In this document: piece after piece, positions 52,996 to 64,000 of the stretch
How the letters are laid out: every line of letters starts with the position of its first letter
Position numbering within the stretch: position 1 is the first letter of the stretch
Assembly (NCBI GenBank): GCA_963575645.1
Contig: OY754468.1
Span: 11,222,001-11,286,000 of the forward strand
Direction: 5' to 3'
Origin: Xanthostigma xanthostigma
Lineage: Eukaryota > Arthropoda > Insecta > Raphidioptera > Raphidiidae
DNA length: 64,000 nt
Notes under the pieces: model-generated
What the model was told of the DNA's origin: nothing
The model's input: the letters and a program-made list of their open reading frames with translations, nothing else
Database searches by the model: none
Translations under genes and position numbers: made by a program

Positions 52996-53215
52996 GTTAA
53001 TAATAATAATAATAATAATAAATTTATTCGTACTGTTTACACCGTAAAACGGTTAAAATACAAGTCAATACAAAATACATCAAAGTTTATAATAAAAGGT
53101 CGATAAAAGTCTGTTAAATGCATTAGATAATAAATACATTGATAAATCGCACACGGGTTGCTTAGCTAAATCGCGTACCGATGCTGTTAAATTAAATAAA
53201 TTCTAATTAACTTTT
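52996..53215 (-). mobile_element. Probable LINE 3' end with (ATT)n tail
   Basis: On the minus strand a short frame (NLTASVRDLAKQPVCDLS..) ends in TGA, followed by GTAAACAGTACGAATAAATT and a (TTA)n run at the 3' end. The build matches the LINE at 8750. The frame itself lacks a decisive motif, so this rests on the tail. Confidence 0.4.
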
Positions 53216-53399
53216 TTGGATCAACAACCTCGATTAATTGTTAATCATTAAAAAGAGCCTAAGATGAGAGAATATGACACGAATAAAATGTTAACAAAAC
53301 AAATAAACTCAAAGTACGCTGAGCACTATTTACAAGGTATGTTTATGTAGATTGTCTATATTTATCCTTCCTCTTATCTTAGGCTCGATTTTTATGATT

Positions 53400-53605
53400 T
53401 TTTTCATGACGTTTACACTAACGAAATCGGTTAGATTTTTGGGCGAGCGTCAAAATGTTCAACAAAAAGAGCAAAGAGTATAGTGCAGTGTTTATTCTTT
53501 AACTAACTTATCTACCTGATAATTTGTTGGTGAATTGAACGAATAAGTTCGTTCCAAGATCAGTAACTTCTATCTTTAATAGTGTTCGGTGAATATGGGC
53601 ATTTG
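53400..53605 (-). mobile_element. MITE family Z, half copy
   Basis: GACGTTTACACTAACGAAAT, CAACAAAAAGAGCAAAGAGT and TAGTGTTCGGTGAATATGGG correspond to the right half of 11725-12233. Confidence 0.6.
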
Positions 53606-53642
53606 TGGTTTAAAACAACTCTAAATGGTGATCGATATAGAT

Positions 53643-53929
53643 CAGCGTTTCTTAACCGTTTGCAGTCCATGGACCCCTAGAAGAAATCAAGCACAATTTC
53701 AAGGACCTCCTTAATAATAAAAAACAGCAAAAAATTTCGAACCATTTATTTTAGTACTACTAATAAAAATAAAGTTGCTTTCTCATAAAAAAATACGTTA
53801 ATGTGATGGTTGGTGCTGCTTTTTTGCGACTAAATTAGTGTTATTTGGGTCCACAGATGAAACTTTGGACCCCTACACATATACTCGCGGACCCCCAGGG
53901 GTCCGCGGGCCGCAGGTTAAGAAACACTG
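53643..53929. mobile_element. hAT MITE with exact 8-bp duplication ATATAGAT
   Basis: Ends CAGCGTTTCTTAACC and GGTTAAGAAACACTG pair at 14 of 15. ATATAGAT is exact at 53635-53642 and 53930-53937. GGACCCC and GGGGTCC words near the two ends put it in the same subgroup as 19956. Confidence 0.9.
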
Positions 53930-54349
53930 ATATAGATGATAGATTCGATATCGAAAAGTCGACTTTGCCCACTTCGACTTGCGGTCGTAGTGCATCTGCG
54001 TAGAGATATAACAACTGTATTTAGAAGAGCGCGTCGACATTTGCTTTGTTCACTCTTTCGACGTTTTCGTTTTGAGTGGTTTTCTATATAGACGCGTTCG
54101 ACTCTCGCTGGAAAGTAAATTGCCAATGTTGATGAACAATTAACCTCTCTGGCAGCTGTAGATTTATTATTTCTTCTGATAGGACTTATTTATAGGTGTA
54201 CAGAGAACATAATATATATCCTACCATTTACCAATCAGATAGCAAATCAATCATCGCTACACTTGTTAATTAAAAACAAACATTTCAATTCGTAACTGTC
54301 ATCGAATCAAACATAAAATCTTTCACAAACATGTACACACAAACACCTG
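53930..54349. other. Spacer, no gene supported
   Basis: A 69-codon minus-strand frame (53917-54126) overlaps the hAT edge and has no motif. Confidence 0.35.
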
Positions 54350-54353
54350 TTAA

Positions 54354-54840
54354 AGGACCCCCGCACCTTATGGGATTTGGTTCTCGGTTAAATTGGTCGA
54401 AAATGGTTTTATTTTATAGTTTAAAGGTCACTAAGAAAAAGTGTCCAGCGCATAGCCTATAAGCCAATAGATTTGTAGCTACAGATATATTTAACGAGAT
54501 TTTAGACACTTCCATTGAATTCACAAACATGTTCCATGTTCAACGATTGTGTTTTTTTTAGAAATAGAAAAATAGTCGAAAACTAGGTAATGTTTGAAGG
54601 TGTCACCCTGCATAAAATAATAATGTCATGTTCGGATTCAGCGCACTCGAAAACATTATATCTAGAGCTTAGGTTTTTTTAAGATTGGTGAATTCAATAA
54701 ACCTTGCTAAACATAAATCTGTAGCTAAAAATCTATTGGTTTTAAGGCTATGCGCCCATGGACACTTTTTCTTAGTGGCCCTTAAACTATAAAATGAATT
54801 TAACCAAGAATAAAATCCCATGAGGTTTGTGCGGGGTCTT
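54354..54840. mobile_element. TTAA-flanked MITE with ~150-bp TIRs
   Basis: AGGACCCCCGCACC at the left mirrors GTGCGGGGTCTT at the right; inside, TATAGTTTAAAGGTCACTAA mirrors TTAGTGGCCCTTAAACTATA. TTAA stands at 54350-54353 and 54841-54844. The ends carry a CCC block one base in from TTAA, closer to piggyBac-type ends than the element at 10449. Confidence 0.65.
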
Positions 54841-54939
54841 TTAAAGAATGTTGTTTCTTTGCAAACTGAAATCAACTACTGATTTATTCGGCCTATTTAC
54901 AGTTACATCTGATAAATGTTTATAAATCTATAATATTGT

Positions 54940-55105
54940 TTTAAACAAACCGGCCAAGTGCATGCCGGACTCGCGCACCGAGTGTCCCGTACTAACTTGT
55001 AGACGTATGTAAATAGTTCGTCCATCACGGGAATCGCGTTTCGAAGACTTTTCCCGCTTAGCCGTTGGTAAACTGTTGTCCCCATACATCGACAAACGTG
55101 AAAAG
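54940..55105 (+). repeat. CCGGCCAAG-type repeat copy
   Basis: CCGGCCAAGTGCATGCCGGA, CGCACCGAGTGTCCCGTACT, TCGTCCATCACGGGAATCGC, CGTTGGTAAACTGTTGTCCC. Recalled as a common lepidopteran repeat. The minus-strand frames over it are chance. Confidence 0.55.
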
Positions 55106-55675
55106 AAAGTTCCAAAAAATGTTTTCGATTTTGGCATGTCGGGTGTCATTGTTTAGAGCTCGTTAAGTAGAACACGACTGTATTTTTGATAAACAATCAT
55201 GAGGCTCTGGCAGACTTTTGTGCGACGCAAAAGACGAGCTCTTTGATTATTTGATACGAATGTGGAAAGGTGAAGTGTGAACGACGTTCACTTTTTTTTA
55301 CGTAGACAGAAAGAGATAGAACGTTATGGAGACGACGAAGACGGTCCGCGCTAATCCACTTCGGTATGGGAGAGGAGACGTTCACGACCGACGCGGCGGA
55401 GGCCGCGAAGACGTTCTCACTTCACCGTTGCCACCCTCCAGAGATGTGAGCTCGTCGACAAAGGCGGGAGCGTCTGTAGAAGGAGCTGACGACTTCGCAC
55501 TATTTCCCTGAGCCCGAATACCTCAAAAGTCATATTAAACTTTCATAATATTAATCCTTACCCGTAAATCATATCTGTTTTATCGCGAGAGCGCTCACGC
55601 TTTCCAAGAATCTTACAGCAAGGCTTCGAAAACAAGGCTCATTACACAACAAAAAGTACGAGACATGATATAATA
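55106..55675. other. Spacer with a GC-rich 61-codon frame
   Basis: The plus-strand frame 55326-55511 (start METTKTVRANPLRYGRG) sits in an unusually GC-rich stretch. Charged, serine-rich, no known motif, no second copy in the window. Could be chance or part of an exon; I do not call it a gene. Confidence 0.3.
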
Positions 55676-55693
55676 TCGAAATCTTCTTGGTTT

Positions 55694-55970
55694 CCGGGCT
55701 TATATGCCGTGATCCAATGATATTTCTACCTGATGTTTCGTCTACATCTGCGGTAAACATTATCAAATGCGATGTGGTAGCGGGCGAAGTGTTCTTCTAG
55801 ACTGCTCACAGGTAAGTGTGTCGACAAGTGCGGTACTTCTTTCTTTTATGGTCAGCGTGCTGGTGTTCTCTGCTCGGTCGTAGTAGGCTCTTCTGTGATT
55901 GGTCGTTCCATTCAGTTGTAGACGAAACGTCAGGTAGAAATACCAATAGACAACGGCACACAAGCCCGGT
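55694..55970. mobile_element. Foldback element with GAAACGTCAGG apex
   Basis: GGGCTTATATGCCGTGATCC / ATTTCTACCTGATGTTTCG at the left face CGAAACGTCAGGTAGAAAT / GGCACACAAGCCCGG at the right. The centre carries ACAGGTAAGTGTGTCGAC, also at 47068. GAAACGTC is the same box as in the other foldback families. Confidence 0.55.
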
Positions 55971-56504
55971 GGTAATGCAAAAAAAATTGTATTAATGATT
56001 TCATTATTGTATCATTTTGCTAAAGAACTAGAAGGCTGTGGCAGACGAACAAAATGAAACAAATCAGGGTTCGATTTTTGGAGAACGCAAGGCTATACGA
56101 TTACCGAAGCAGGAGTAATATTTTTTTATGGTGCACTGCACACTCTAGACACTTTAGAGTCTAGAGGATGGCAGACCGATTACAGAAATTGGGAGGGAGG
56201 CAAGAATGAGTTTTGGAAAGAGAAGGAAGAAGGTCGTGTTCCATATACCTATGACTGCGAATAAAAAGTTTAGTCACGTTTGCATCACTAACATATTGCG
56301 CATATATATTGAAGAGACACGGTGATTATTAAATATTCAGCGGACCTTAAACTGTTTTATGTTTTCACTTAATGTTTTATTTGTTACAATGTACGGGCAG
56401 TACTACTGCAAAAGATAAAAGTGCCTCCCGTATATACCTACGTTACTTTATTGTCAACTAGAAATCGGCGGCTGAAAGGAAAAAACTGTTCACGTCAATT
56501 TTTA
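55971..56504. other. Spacer, no gene supported
   Basis: No repeat ends or frames of interest. CTCTAGACACTTTAGAGTCTAGAG at 56140-56165 is a small imperfect palindrome. Confidence 0.35.
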
Positions 56505-56700
56505 CAAGCTTTCATTTAGGTTCACCTGTCCCGGTGTCTGTCTGTTTGTAAACAAACCTTGCAAGTTAAATTTGACCCACTTCCCGTTATCCGATTTAGC
56601 TGAAATTTTGCATACGTATGTAGTTTCGATGACAATACAATATTATAATAACTAACTGACAGTTCCGGCTTTCGCCCGGTTGCAAATCGCATTTTAACTA
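56505..56700 (+). repeat. Dispersed repeat, copy 2 (pair with 27290-27480)
   Basis: AAGCTTTCATTTAGGTTCAC to CGCCCGGTTGCAAATCG, ~90% identical to the first copy by eye. A minus-strand frame over it (56522-56794) has a counterpart at 27345-27539 only because the DNA is repeated. Confidence 0.6.
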
Positions 56701-57298
56701 CTTTCCGTTGTCCGATGGAGTAGAAATCTTTAATTTTTGATAGCAACATTTTGTAGAGAATTAAATTTTCCACAAAAAAGGTCCTTAGTACCATTTCCCT
56801 GAATTTATTATTTTCAAAGATATGCTCGTTCTACATACTTTAAAAAATGCTAAATAATCACGGAAACTAAGAATTAATTTGAAGATACAAGTGAAAAAAT
56901 CGACATGAGCGCTTTTGCGCGTTGGCTATACCTACAGAAATATATAAAAAAAGAAACGATTCCGGTTCAATAGAGAATTCCACGGAATGTGAAAATAAAT
57001 AATTCAGTTTTAATTCAGCTGGAGCGGCAGACATTCAGCGGCAAGTATGTAATAAAATTACATACACTTAAAAGGCGATGTTGACTGCCAGGTGGAAGGA
57101 AATATCAACAAGTAATAATATGGCCGCCGTAAAATAAAAACATTACTCGAGTTATGTTTGTATTTATTTAAAAGCGCGACGCCAAATGGGCTCCCATTAA
57201 AAATTGTTATTTGACTTTTCATCTGACAGCTCCAGAAGGAGAGTAGGTACTGTTTGGTTTGTTTCCCTCGACTATAAATTTCGAATATTTATATTATA
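56701..57298. other. Spacer, no gene supported
   Basis: 57180-57270 (GACGCCAAATGGGCTCCC, GACTTTTCATCTGACAGCTCC) looks like a dispersed lepidopteran repeat, unmatched in this window. Confidence 0.3.
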
Positions 57299-57465
57299 CT
57301 AGCGGTCCCGCCCGGTGTCACCTGGGTGCAAAAGAACGAAGAGGGGAGAGACATGAGTACGCACATTCATCTTAGTTTATCGAGATGAATGTTGTGTCCA
57401 AATTTCATGATGATCGGAGTTACCGTTCAAAATTTTTGTCGGACGGACAAATTTTGAGATACATT
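57299..57465 (-). mobile_element. Helitron-like element H6, 3' part only
   Basis: CTAGCGGTCCCGCCCGGTGT to GACGGACAAATTTTGAGATA; the CTAG|T boundary is intact and the 5' half is absent. Confidence 0.55.
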
Positions 57466-58218
57466 ACCTACTTGTGTTTCATCAGTTTTTGCTTGTATCT
57501 TGTCAAAATTCAATATTGTAACCATATGGAAAAGTTCTTCTAATTTTCGAATAAGTGCAAACTGAGTTCGCCATTTTACTAGCCTAATTATACGCCTTGA
57601 ACATTTTGTTAACTATTTTGATTTTAAGCACGTTTAGCAAAAAAAAGTTTCATCAAAATTCGTCAAATAGTTTTACTGGTTTTGAATAAGCCATTAAAAT
57701 AAAGTAGCTGTTTTGCATGAATTGTTGGCTAACTAATAAGATTCTATATACAAGCAAAAGTTGCACATACACACGCATGTAACTGATATAACATAGATGA
57801 GGCGTTGAGGGTGTGAGTGGGTGGAAGGTATACGTCTGTCAAGTTGCATTATGGGTACGCGCGTTTCAAGAGCTATTTTATTTCTTCTCCACCATCTCCA
57901 GAGTCAGCCCCCGACCCGGAGAGATCTGACTTCATCTAACGCGGTCGTCTTTTTCCTCTTCTTTACACTCGCCGCAGAATGTTCTTAAGCATGAATATCA
58001 AAATATATCGCGCGTTCCACTTAAGTCGCAAAAATCAAGAGACACTGTAGATTACAGACAACTGACGTAGTTACCGTAATGTTGTCGTCGAGATGACACG
58101 TGTCCAGAGTCTAAATTCAAAATTTTGGTGAAAAAAAAATTAAATCGGATGAGTAGTCTCAGAGATTACCTCCTACATCCCAACGTTACCTATTTATAAT
58201 ATTAGTATATTTATTATA
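57466..58218. other. Spacer with a Helitron-like 5' scrap
   Basis: 58140-58210 carries ATCGGATGAGTAGTCTCAG and ATAATATTAGTATA as at 29395 and 63805. Nothing else recognised. Confidence 0.35.
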
Positions 58219-58716
58219 TCTATACTAATACCTATATAAAGTTGAAGAGTTTTTTTGTTTGGTTGAACGCGCTAATCTCAAGAGCTACTGGTTCACCACG
58301 TTGGGCGAATATGTTTTTATTTTTTTTTATTTTCACATTGCTTTCTTCTAAGGCTTACATTTAAATTTATTTTAATTTTATTTACGACTAATTAAAATTA
58401 AATAAATCTAATTAATAGATCATTTGAAAACTGTTATAACTATAGGTACCTATATAAAAATAATTATCCTACAGTGTTTTCAATTAAATATTTATTATAT
58501 TTTATTAATTACAGTAATTATTGATTTAAAAGAAATTTATTACTTGAAAAAACTTAAAAAAAGTATAAATACTGCTTTTTATCGACAAAAACTTTTGAAC
58601 GGTAACTCCGATCATCATGAAATTTAGATATATTCATCTCGGTAAACTAAGATGAATGTCGTACTCATGTCCCATTCGTTCTTTTGCAGCCGAGTGAAAC
58701 CGGACGGGACCGCTAG
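58219..58716 (+). mobile_element. Helitron-like element H7 with tRNA-Lys stump
   Basis: Plus-oriented: starts TCTATACTAATACCTATATA and ends GGACGGGACCGCTAG between A and T. ACTGGTTCACCACGTTGGGCGA at 58286-58307 retains only the last bases of the tRNA-Lys body, and GCTTTCTTCTAAGGCTTACA shows the same captured flank as H1/H4. A 67-codon frame over it is chance. Confidence 0.65.
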
Positions 58717-58732
58717 TCTTCAGTAAATAAAA

Positions 58733-58925
58733 TTATCGACCAATTTTTCAGGCAAATATATTGACAAAAATATATAATTATAATTCAATACATTTACGTT
58801 TCGATCCGGAATTGTAAATTTATTGAATTATAATTTTATATTTTTGTCAATATAATTGTCTGAAAAATTGGACGACAATTTTATTTATTGAAGAAGACTA
58901 ATCAGACGTTAATCAAAGGTTTGAC
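58733..58925. mobile_element. Foldback PLE-like copy C
   Basis: TATCGACCAATTTTTCAGGC on one arm, GTCTGAAAAATTGGACGACA on the other, with the one-sided tail CAGACGTTAATCAAAGG. It begins 16 bases after the end of Helitron-like H7. No clean 13-bp duplication is visible here. Confidence 0.6.
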
Positions 58926-59946
58926 TAATTAATATTTATTCCTAAAATGAAGCGACTAAAAACAATCTCCCTGATTTAAAATACCTGATGTTTTGCATCT
59001 TCAAAGAAGACATACAATAACGTAACTTCCGGTTAGATATTTCCGAGATAGCTAGAACACTAAATTCAAGTTCAAATACGTATAAAATATTTTATCACAC
59101 TGTACAAGCTATAAAGGTGCGCTCGCAATACATATATACATATATTAGTGTTATTAGTACCAAATGTGTGTTATTTATAGATTCGAATACAGTTCGCGAA
59201 TATTTGGCTACCACAGCTACGATCTTTCTAGCAAAACTGAATCATTAAATCAAACATACCGCTTGTTGGAATTATTATAACCTATTGACTCTTGTTTGGG
59301 CAACATTTAATTGGAAAGTCACAAACTTTGGCAAAGTATTGAAAATGGCTAATTATTTTCAGACTGACAGCGACAATATTTTCCTAGCGTTTTTATTTAT
59401 TTGTACGAGTTAATTATCGAAACATTAGACAATGGTCGGTGCACAAAAAATAGCGCACTACTTGTGTGTGATTCAGTTCTATCTCTATAGGCGACAGTGG
59501 TCTCGTCTACCAACCCCTCCGCGCCGACTCCAACCGGGAGCGAATATTTTAATAAACGATCGGTAATACTACGCATCATCCGAATACGCAGGGAAGATTA
59601 GGGATAAGAATACGGGAACAGTTGTGGTTCAATTGTATGCGTGTAGTAAGTGGATAAAAGGAATAAGATAGACGGAAACGTGTAGGTGCGTATGTACCTT
59701 TGTTAAATTAAGTACCGCACGTACCAGAAACCAGTATATGCCACGGCCGGGAAGGTTCATAATGCCTTTTCTCCGCAGATACATACATACATACATACGT
59801 GCACGGCGAGTGTGTGGACAAAAGACGGTGCAATCGGTTCGCGGCACGCGGAGGCAATCGGTTCTTTAGATTCGGTTCCGAATTCGCAATATTAAAACAG
59901 TAATTTATGAATCTAGAACGTAAAGTATGTTATTATACGAGGAACC
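58926..59946. other. 1-kb spacer, no gene supported
   Basis: (ATAC)n at 59780-59798. Two minus-strand frames (59397-59579, 59629-59847) lack motifs. Confidence 0.35.
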
Positions 59947-60320
59947 TTTTGTTACGGTTACGAACCTGTAATAGTTCCAGGAGCTATGTTCCTAGTCGAA
60001 GAAGTTTCCTATCGTTCCATAAAAAAACCGGCCAAGTGCGAGCCGGACTCGCTCACCGAGTGTTCCGTACAAACTTGTCCTTTTGTTACGGTTCCGGACC
60101 TGTACTAATAGTTCCAGGAGCTATGTTCCTAGTCGAAGAAATTTCCTATCGTTCCATAAAAAAACCGGCCAAGTGCGAGTCGGACTCGCGCAACCGAGGG
60201 TTCCGTACAAACTTATAGGTATATAATCGATTAGTCCATCAGGAGAATCGAGTCTCGAAAATTTTTTCCGGTCAACCGTTGGAAAACTGTTGTCCCCCAT
60301 ACATCGACACACGTCGCGGT
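59947..60320 (+). repeat. 134-bp tandem duplication of a CCGGCCAAG-type repeat
   Basis: Units 59947-60080 and 60081-60214 each hold CTTTTGTTACGGTT, TAGTTCCAGGAGCTATGTTC, TCCTATCGTTCCATAAAAA and CCGGCCAAGTGCGAG. The second runs on into TTAGTCCATCAGGAGAATCG and GTTGGAAAACTGTTGTCCCC, as at 54940. The duplication spans the repeat boundary, so it happened after insertion. Confidence 0.65.
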
Positions 60321-60614
60321 CAGTTTGGCAAACTAAGCGTGTAATTGCAATGAGTTCAGATGGACCACTAAACCGTATCGTAACTCGTGGCTATATCTGA
60401 TAGCCTAGTTGTCGTACCGTGTTGTATGCGAGAGTTCTGAATTATAAAAATACAATTTATACAAAATATCAATTAATATACAAATTATAAAGTGTTTCCT
60501 GCCCAACTTGGCGATGCGATGTGCTGTATAAACGAACCGGTAGCGGACGCTTGATTTGTGCGCATGCGTAGCATGTTGTTGCGGATTAAAAACATTTTTT
60601 TATGATGTAACTAC

Positions 60615-60780
60615 AAATTTACGGTTTTTGGGATTTTTCCCTCTACTTGTGCTATAAGACATTACTTCTTGCCAAATTTCATGATTATAGGTCAACGGGA
60701 AGTACCCTCTAGGTTTTGATTCCCAAGAGTCTTGACAGACAGACGGACAACAAAGTGATGCTATAAGGGTTCCTTTTTTT
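60615..60780 (-). repeat. Reverse fragment of the 48064-type repeat
   Basis: TTGTGCTATAAGACATTACT, GTCAACGGGAAGTACCCTCT and GACAACAAAGTGATGCTATA are the complements of words at 48064-48090, 48420 and 48785-48850. Confidence 0.55.
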
Positions 60781-60955
60781 AACTTCCCGCTTTAAAAAAA
60801 AAAAAAAAAAAATTTTTTTTTTTTCAAAAATCGGGAAGTTATTGGTTTCACCCCGATTTTCGAAAATCGAGTTTTCGCCAGATCTCGACGTTTTGGGGTC
60901 CTAGGAAGCTATTGAAACTATTTTGGCGATGATGTCCGTAGGGCTGTATGTATGG

Positions 60956-61002
<47 letters not shown>

Positions 61003-61874
61003 AACCTTTTATATCTTTTGAACGGAGTGTCCGACTGAAACGTGGTTTGCGGCATCTGACGTGATCTTGGTGAACTTAGACTTCCTGAAAATTTGAAACG
61101 ATTCGGCCCAAAAAATTTTGAGAAATCTTAAAAAAACAAGTTTCAAAAATTTTTAAAAATTTGTTTTTGTAAAAAATTTTCTAAACTACTAAACCGATTA
61201 ATTCCAAAAACTAATCAGCTCTTCTCCTTAACAAACTGCGTCGATTTCCGCAAACCGCATCAAAATCGGTTCATTTGTTCACGAGAAACCGTGAACGAAA
61301 AAATCGTAAAAAAGTGTTTTTTTAAAATGACTCTTAAAATTGTTATCAGATTGATTTTTTTGTAATAAATTACTTTCTTAAGCTAAAAAAACTGCGTCGA
61401 TCGCCGCAAACCATATCAAAATTGGTTCATTTGTTCATGAGATAACGTGAACGAAAAATTAGGAAAAAAGTAATTTTTTAAAATTACTCGTAAAATTCTT
61501 ATCAAATCGATTTTTTTGTAATAATTTACTTTCTTAGGTTAAAAAAACTGCGTCGATTGCAGCAAACCGCATCAAAATCGGCTCATTTGTTCACGAGATA
61601 TCGGGAACGAAAAATTTTTAAAAAGTGTTTTTTTTTAAATTTCTCGTAAAATTCCTATGAGATCGATTTTTCTGTATAAAATTACTTTTTAAGGTTAAAA
61701 AATTGCGTCGACTGCCGCAAATCGCATCAAAATCGCTTCATTTGTTCATGAGATATCGTGAACGAAAATTTCGTAACAAAGTGTTTTTTTTTGAGCTCGA
61801 AGAGCTAAAAAATAAACTTCTTGCTATATTTGACATATTTTTGAGCGTTTTGAACTCGAAAATAGCGGGAAGTT
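60781..61874. mobile_element. 1.1-kb element AACTTCCCGC...GCGGGAAGTT with four internal ~150-bp repeats
   Basis: The ends AACTTCCCGCT and AGCGGGAAGTT are exact complements over 11 bp. It contains CACCCCGATTTTCGAAAATC, a (TG)n run at 60957-60989, and four degenerate units around 61236, 61390, 61545 and 61694, each with AACTGCGTCGA, CGCAAACCGCATCAAAATCG, TTCATTTGTTCACGAGA and GTGAACGAAAAA. I recall the opening from several arthropod genomes. No coding frame. Confidence 0.6.
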
Positions 61875-62735
61875 ACAGGGATGGCCTGCAGGGTCAAACT
61901 ACTTTTCAAATTTTTTCTTTTGAGGTAACGAAACCCTAAAAAAGACAGCGAGTATAATTGTTTTTGAATTCAACAAACAATTTCGATTTACAAAAGTATA
62001 TTGTATCAATTACTTAATATACGCCGAAAGTTTACATAAAAAAGAATATATGTTTGGATATTTGGAACAGTTCCTGTCGATCGGTCGTTCGCAATCTATC
62101 CACGTCATTTCCGGAACGAAACATGACGGCACGTCTCACAGCGGCAGACGCAGCTATAACTGACCGGTGACCAGCGCTAACCAGTATATGTAGGTATATA
62201 TGTATGTATAGTTTTGGGTGTATTGCTGCCGGAACAGGAGGCTGCACGAGTGCGTGCTTCAGACCAGTTTCCTCCGCTCCACGCACCCTTTTAATATTTA
62301 AACGCCGTTTAAACTGCTCTCACCTTTTGATCTCTTCCAACTTCTGAGTGACGTTTTATGCAAACAATCTAGTTTAACTGGAATAATTAATACTCTAGGT
62401 CCTGGGGTCATCAACTGATGGCGCGTGTCCTTAAAATTTTATTTATTTATTTAATTCCAAAATAGTGATACCTGCATTGTTTTTTCTTATAAATTTTAAA
62501 GTTGGAATAATCCTGCCCAACTTTGCTGAAGCTAGCACTAGGGCAGGAGTATGAGTTTAGGACGAGTGAAAAATAGAATATAAGTATAAAATAAGAAAAT
62601 ACTAGTATGACCTGTGCGAATTATTCGCACTAAATAAGTATAATAATTATCACTTTACAAAATTATTTTTTAAATATGATTGCAGGTATTCAATTCGTTT
62701 CTAATTTTGCACACTGCTTATAACGTTCTTCTTTT
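61875..62735. other. Spacer, no gene supported
   Basis: 62050-62290 is somewhat GC-richer, with an 84-codon minus-strand frame without motif. Confidence 0.35.
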
Positions 62736-62736
62736 T

Positions 62737-63025
62737 GTTGTATTACAATATGAAGCTCAGATGACCGATCGAAGAAATATTTTACTAAAATTGTCATATA
62801 GAGGCGCAAGTAGCAAAAGCGTTGAGCTAAACCGTCAGATGGCATCATGCAGCTGTGCTGTGACGTTGTTCAGCGTTGCTCGCTGTTTCAAAATTAAAGC
62901 CGTCAGATGGCAGTATGCAGTATTGTGTCTGTTGTATTACAATATGAAGGTCAGATGACAGATCGAAGTGTTGACGTTGTTTCAAAATTAAAGCCGTCAG
63001 ATGGCAGACGTTGTTCAGCGTTGCT
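62737..63025 (+). repeat. Scrambled local duplications
   Basis: TTGTATTACAATATGAAGCT with CAGATGACCGATCGAAG (62737) recurs at 62932 as TTGTATTACAATATGAAGGT with CAGATGACAGATCGAAG. GCCGTCAGATGGCAG occurs at 62899 and 62992, GACGTTGTTCAGCGTTGCT at 62861 and 63008. The order of the blocks differs between repeats. Confidence 0.6.
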
Positions 63026-64000
63026 GTATTTTAATTAATTTACAAAAACAAAAGCAATAATAAATTTTTTAGTTGTCGATGTCAGTAGAGCAAGCAATTA
63101 TTTATTATATTATTTATGTGAAGAAATTGTGAGGTTTTTTCTAAAAAGGGAGGCAAACATTCTCAACCTTAGCGTATTAATATATATGATAAAAAATAAA
63201 GATTAAAAATAATAAAGAATACAATTCTGAAAAGTAAATTTTGACCTAAATTACTACAACCCCAGCACTTGTGAATTTGCACTGATAAAATGCAAAATAA
63301 TATGGCAGTCCTATTTTCACAACATATATATACGAAGTGAGTTTTTCAACTTTGATGACGATAATAATAACGCACGCCAATAAAAGCAGAGTCTGGTTCA
63401 TTCATACAATAATCATATCATTTGTATTCATTCTAAACTGGATCCAATTTAGCTAATGCAGCACAAAAAGAATGATTCGCAAGGTAAATAAAGTGTAATG
63501 ACGCCGTTAAAGCAACGCAAATGACATTCTTATATAATAGAAAATGATCTCGTTTTTAGCAATAAGAACAAGCAAAGGTGACGCGTTCTTCAACCCTTTT
63601 CTCAGTCGTGTGACAAGTCGTCGACACTTCTTTCTACAAAATGATTACCCATCCACCGTTTTTACGGGTCTATGACACACGGCGAAGCACTCATCAGTTC
63701 AACTTCGAAAATGGGCATGATGGCAGATTTTGTAATCCAGTTTTATAATGTAGGGTCTACTATTTCCGAAACAAAACATTATTCTAAATATTGGGGAAAA
63801 CATTTTTGAAATCGAATGAGTAGTTTCGGAGATTACCTCCTACATCCAAACTTTACTTCTTTCCAATATTAGTATTCCACTACTCCAAGGTGTTAGTACA
63901 TTAGTTTTTAACCCCTTTGCTTCTGGCGGTCATTTCAATGAACATACTATTCTAACGCGTGTAATTTAAGTCACCGTAATTAAATATAAAATTCATTTCA
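63026..64000. other. Right-edge spacer with a Helitron-like 5' scrap
   Basis: 63795-63875 has ACATTTTTGAAATCGAATGA, GTTTCGGAGATTACCTCCTA and CCAATATTAGTATTCC, as at 29380 and 58145. AACACCTTGGA-like text at 63893 reversed resembles 31085. No gene seen. Confidence 0.35.

Noticed and set aside
55326-55511. GC-rich 61-codon frame as a gene
   Set aside because: No homology I recognise, no splice or promoter support; kept only as a note.
58733-58925. 13-bp duplication at foldback copy C
   Set aside because: Flanks do not match; the left flank is the end of Helitron-like H7.

Overview
The window looks like non-coding nuclear DNA from an insect, most likely a moth or butterfly. It is AT-rich, has no recognisable host exon in any of the six frames, and is packed with decayed transposable elements. 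Several repeats resemble ones I know from lepidopteran genomes: the AACCGACTTC element, the CCGGCCAAGTGCGAG element, and Helitron-like elements starting TCTATACTAATA and ending CCGCTAG. That assignment rests on memory of repeat families, not on a search.

Layout. 0-3 kb: two deletion derivatives of one TA-flanked transposon that still encode the transposase C-terminus, and a tRNA-headed SINE. 3-12 kb: foldback elements with 13-bp target duplications, one sitting inside an 800-bp palindrome; tRNA-Lys-bearing Helitron-like copies; a LINE 3' end; hairpin MITEs. 12-23 kb: an 8-bp-TSD hAT nested inside another hAT, twice (15.8-16.6 kb and 19.9-20.5 kb). 23.3-25.5 kb: a fossil LTR end followed by a tandem array of eight full 166-bp units (one of them 3 bp short) plus a diverged ninth, each full unit carrying a tRNA-Lys primer-binding site. 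25-33 kb: hairpin elements, a second SINE copy and a hAT with a perfect TSD. 33-41 kb: hAT in hAT again, with a LINE RNase H fragment in the outer one; a 680-bp inverted repeat; a Helitron inside a hAT-like element. 41-64 kb: four more hATs with 8-bp TSDs, one keeping the transposase tail; AACCGACTTC elements; a TTAA-flanked element; a 1.1-kb element with four internal ~150-bp repeats; scattered repeat fragments.

There is no operon or pathway. What ties the window together is insertion history. Eleven hAT insertions can be delimited to the base by 8-bp duplications (a twelfth weakly), so relative ages can be read from nesting. The best candidates for something undescribed are the tandem primer-binding-site array, the foldback family with a near-hammerhead ribozyme core and fixed 13-bp duplications, the Helitron subfamily carrying a tRNA-Lys body, and an unclassified ~390-bp repeat present three times in the same orientation.
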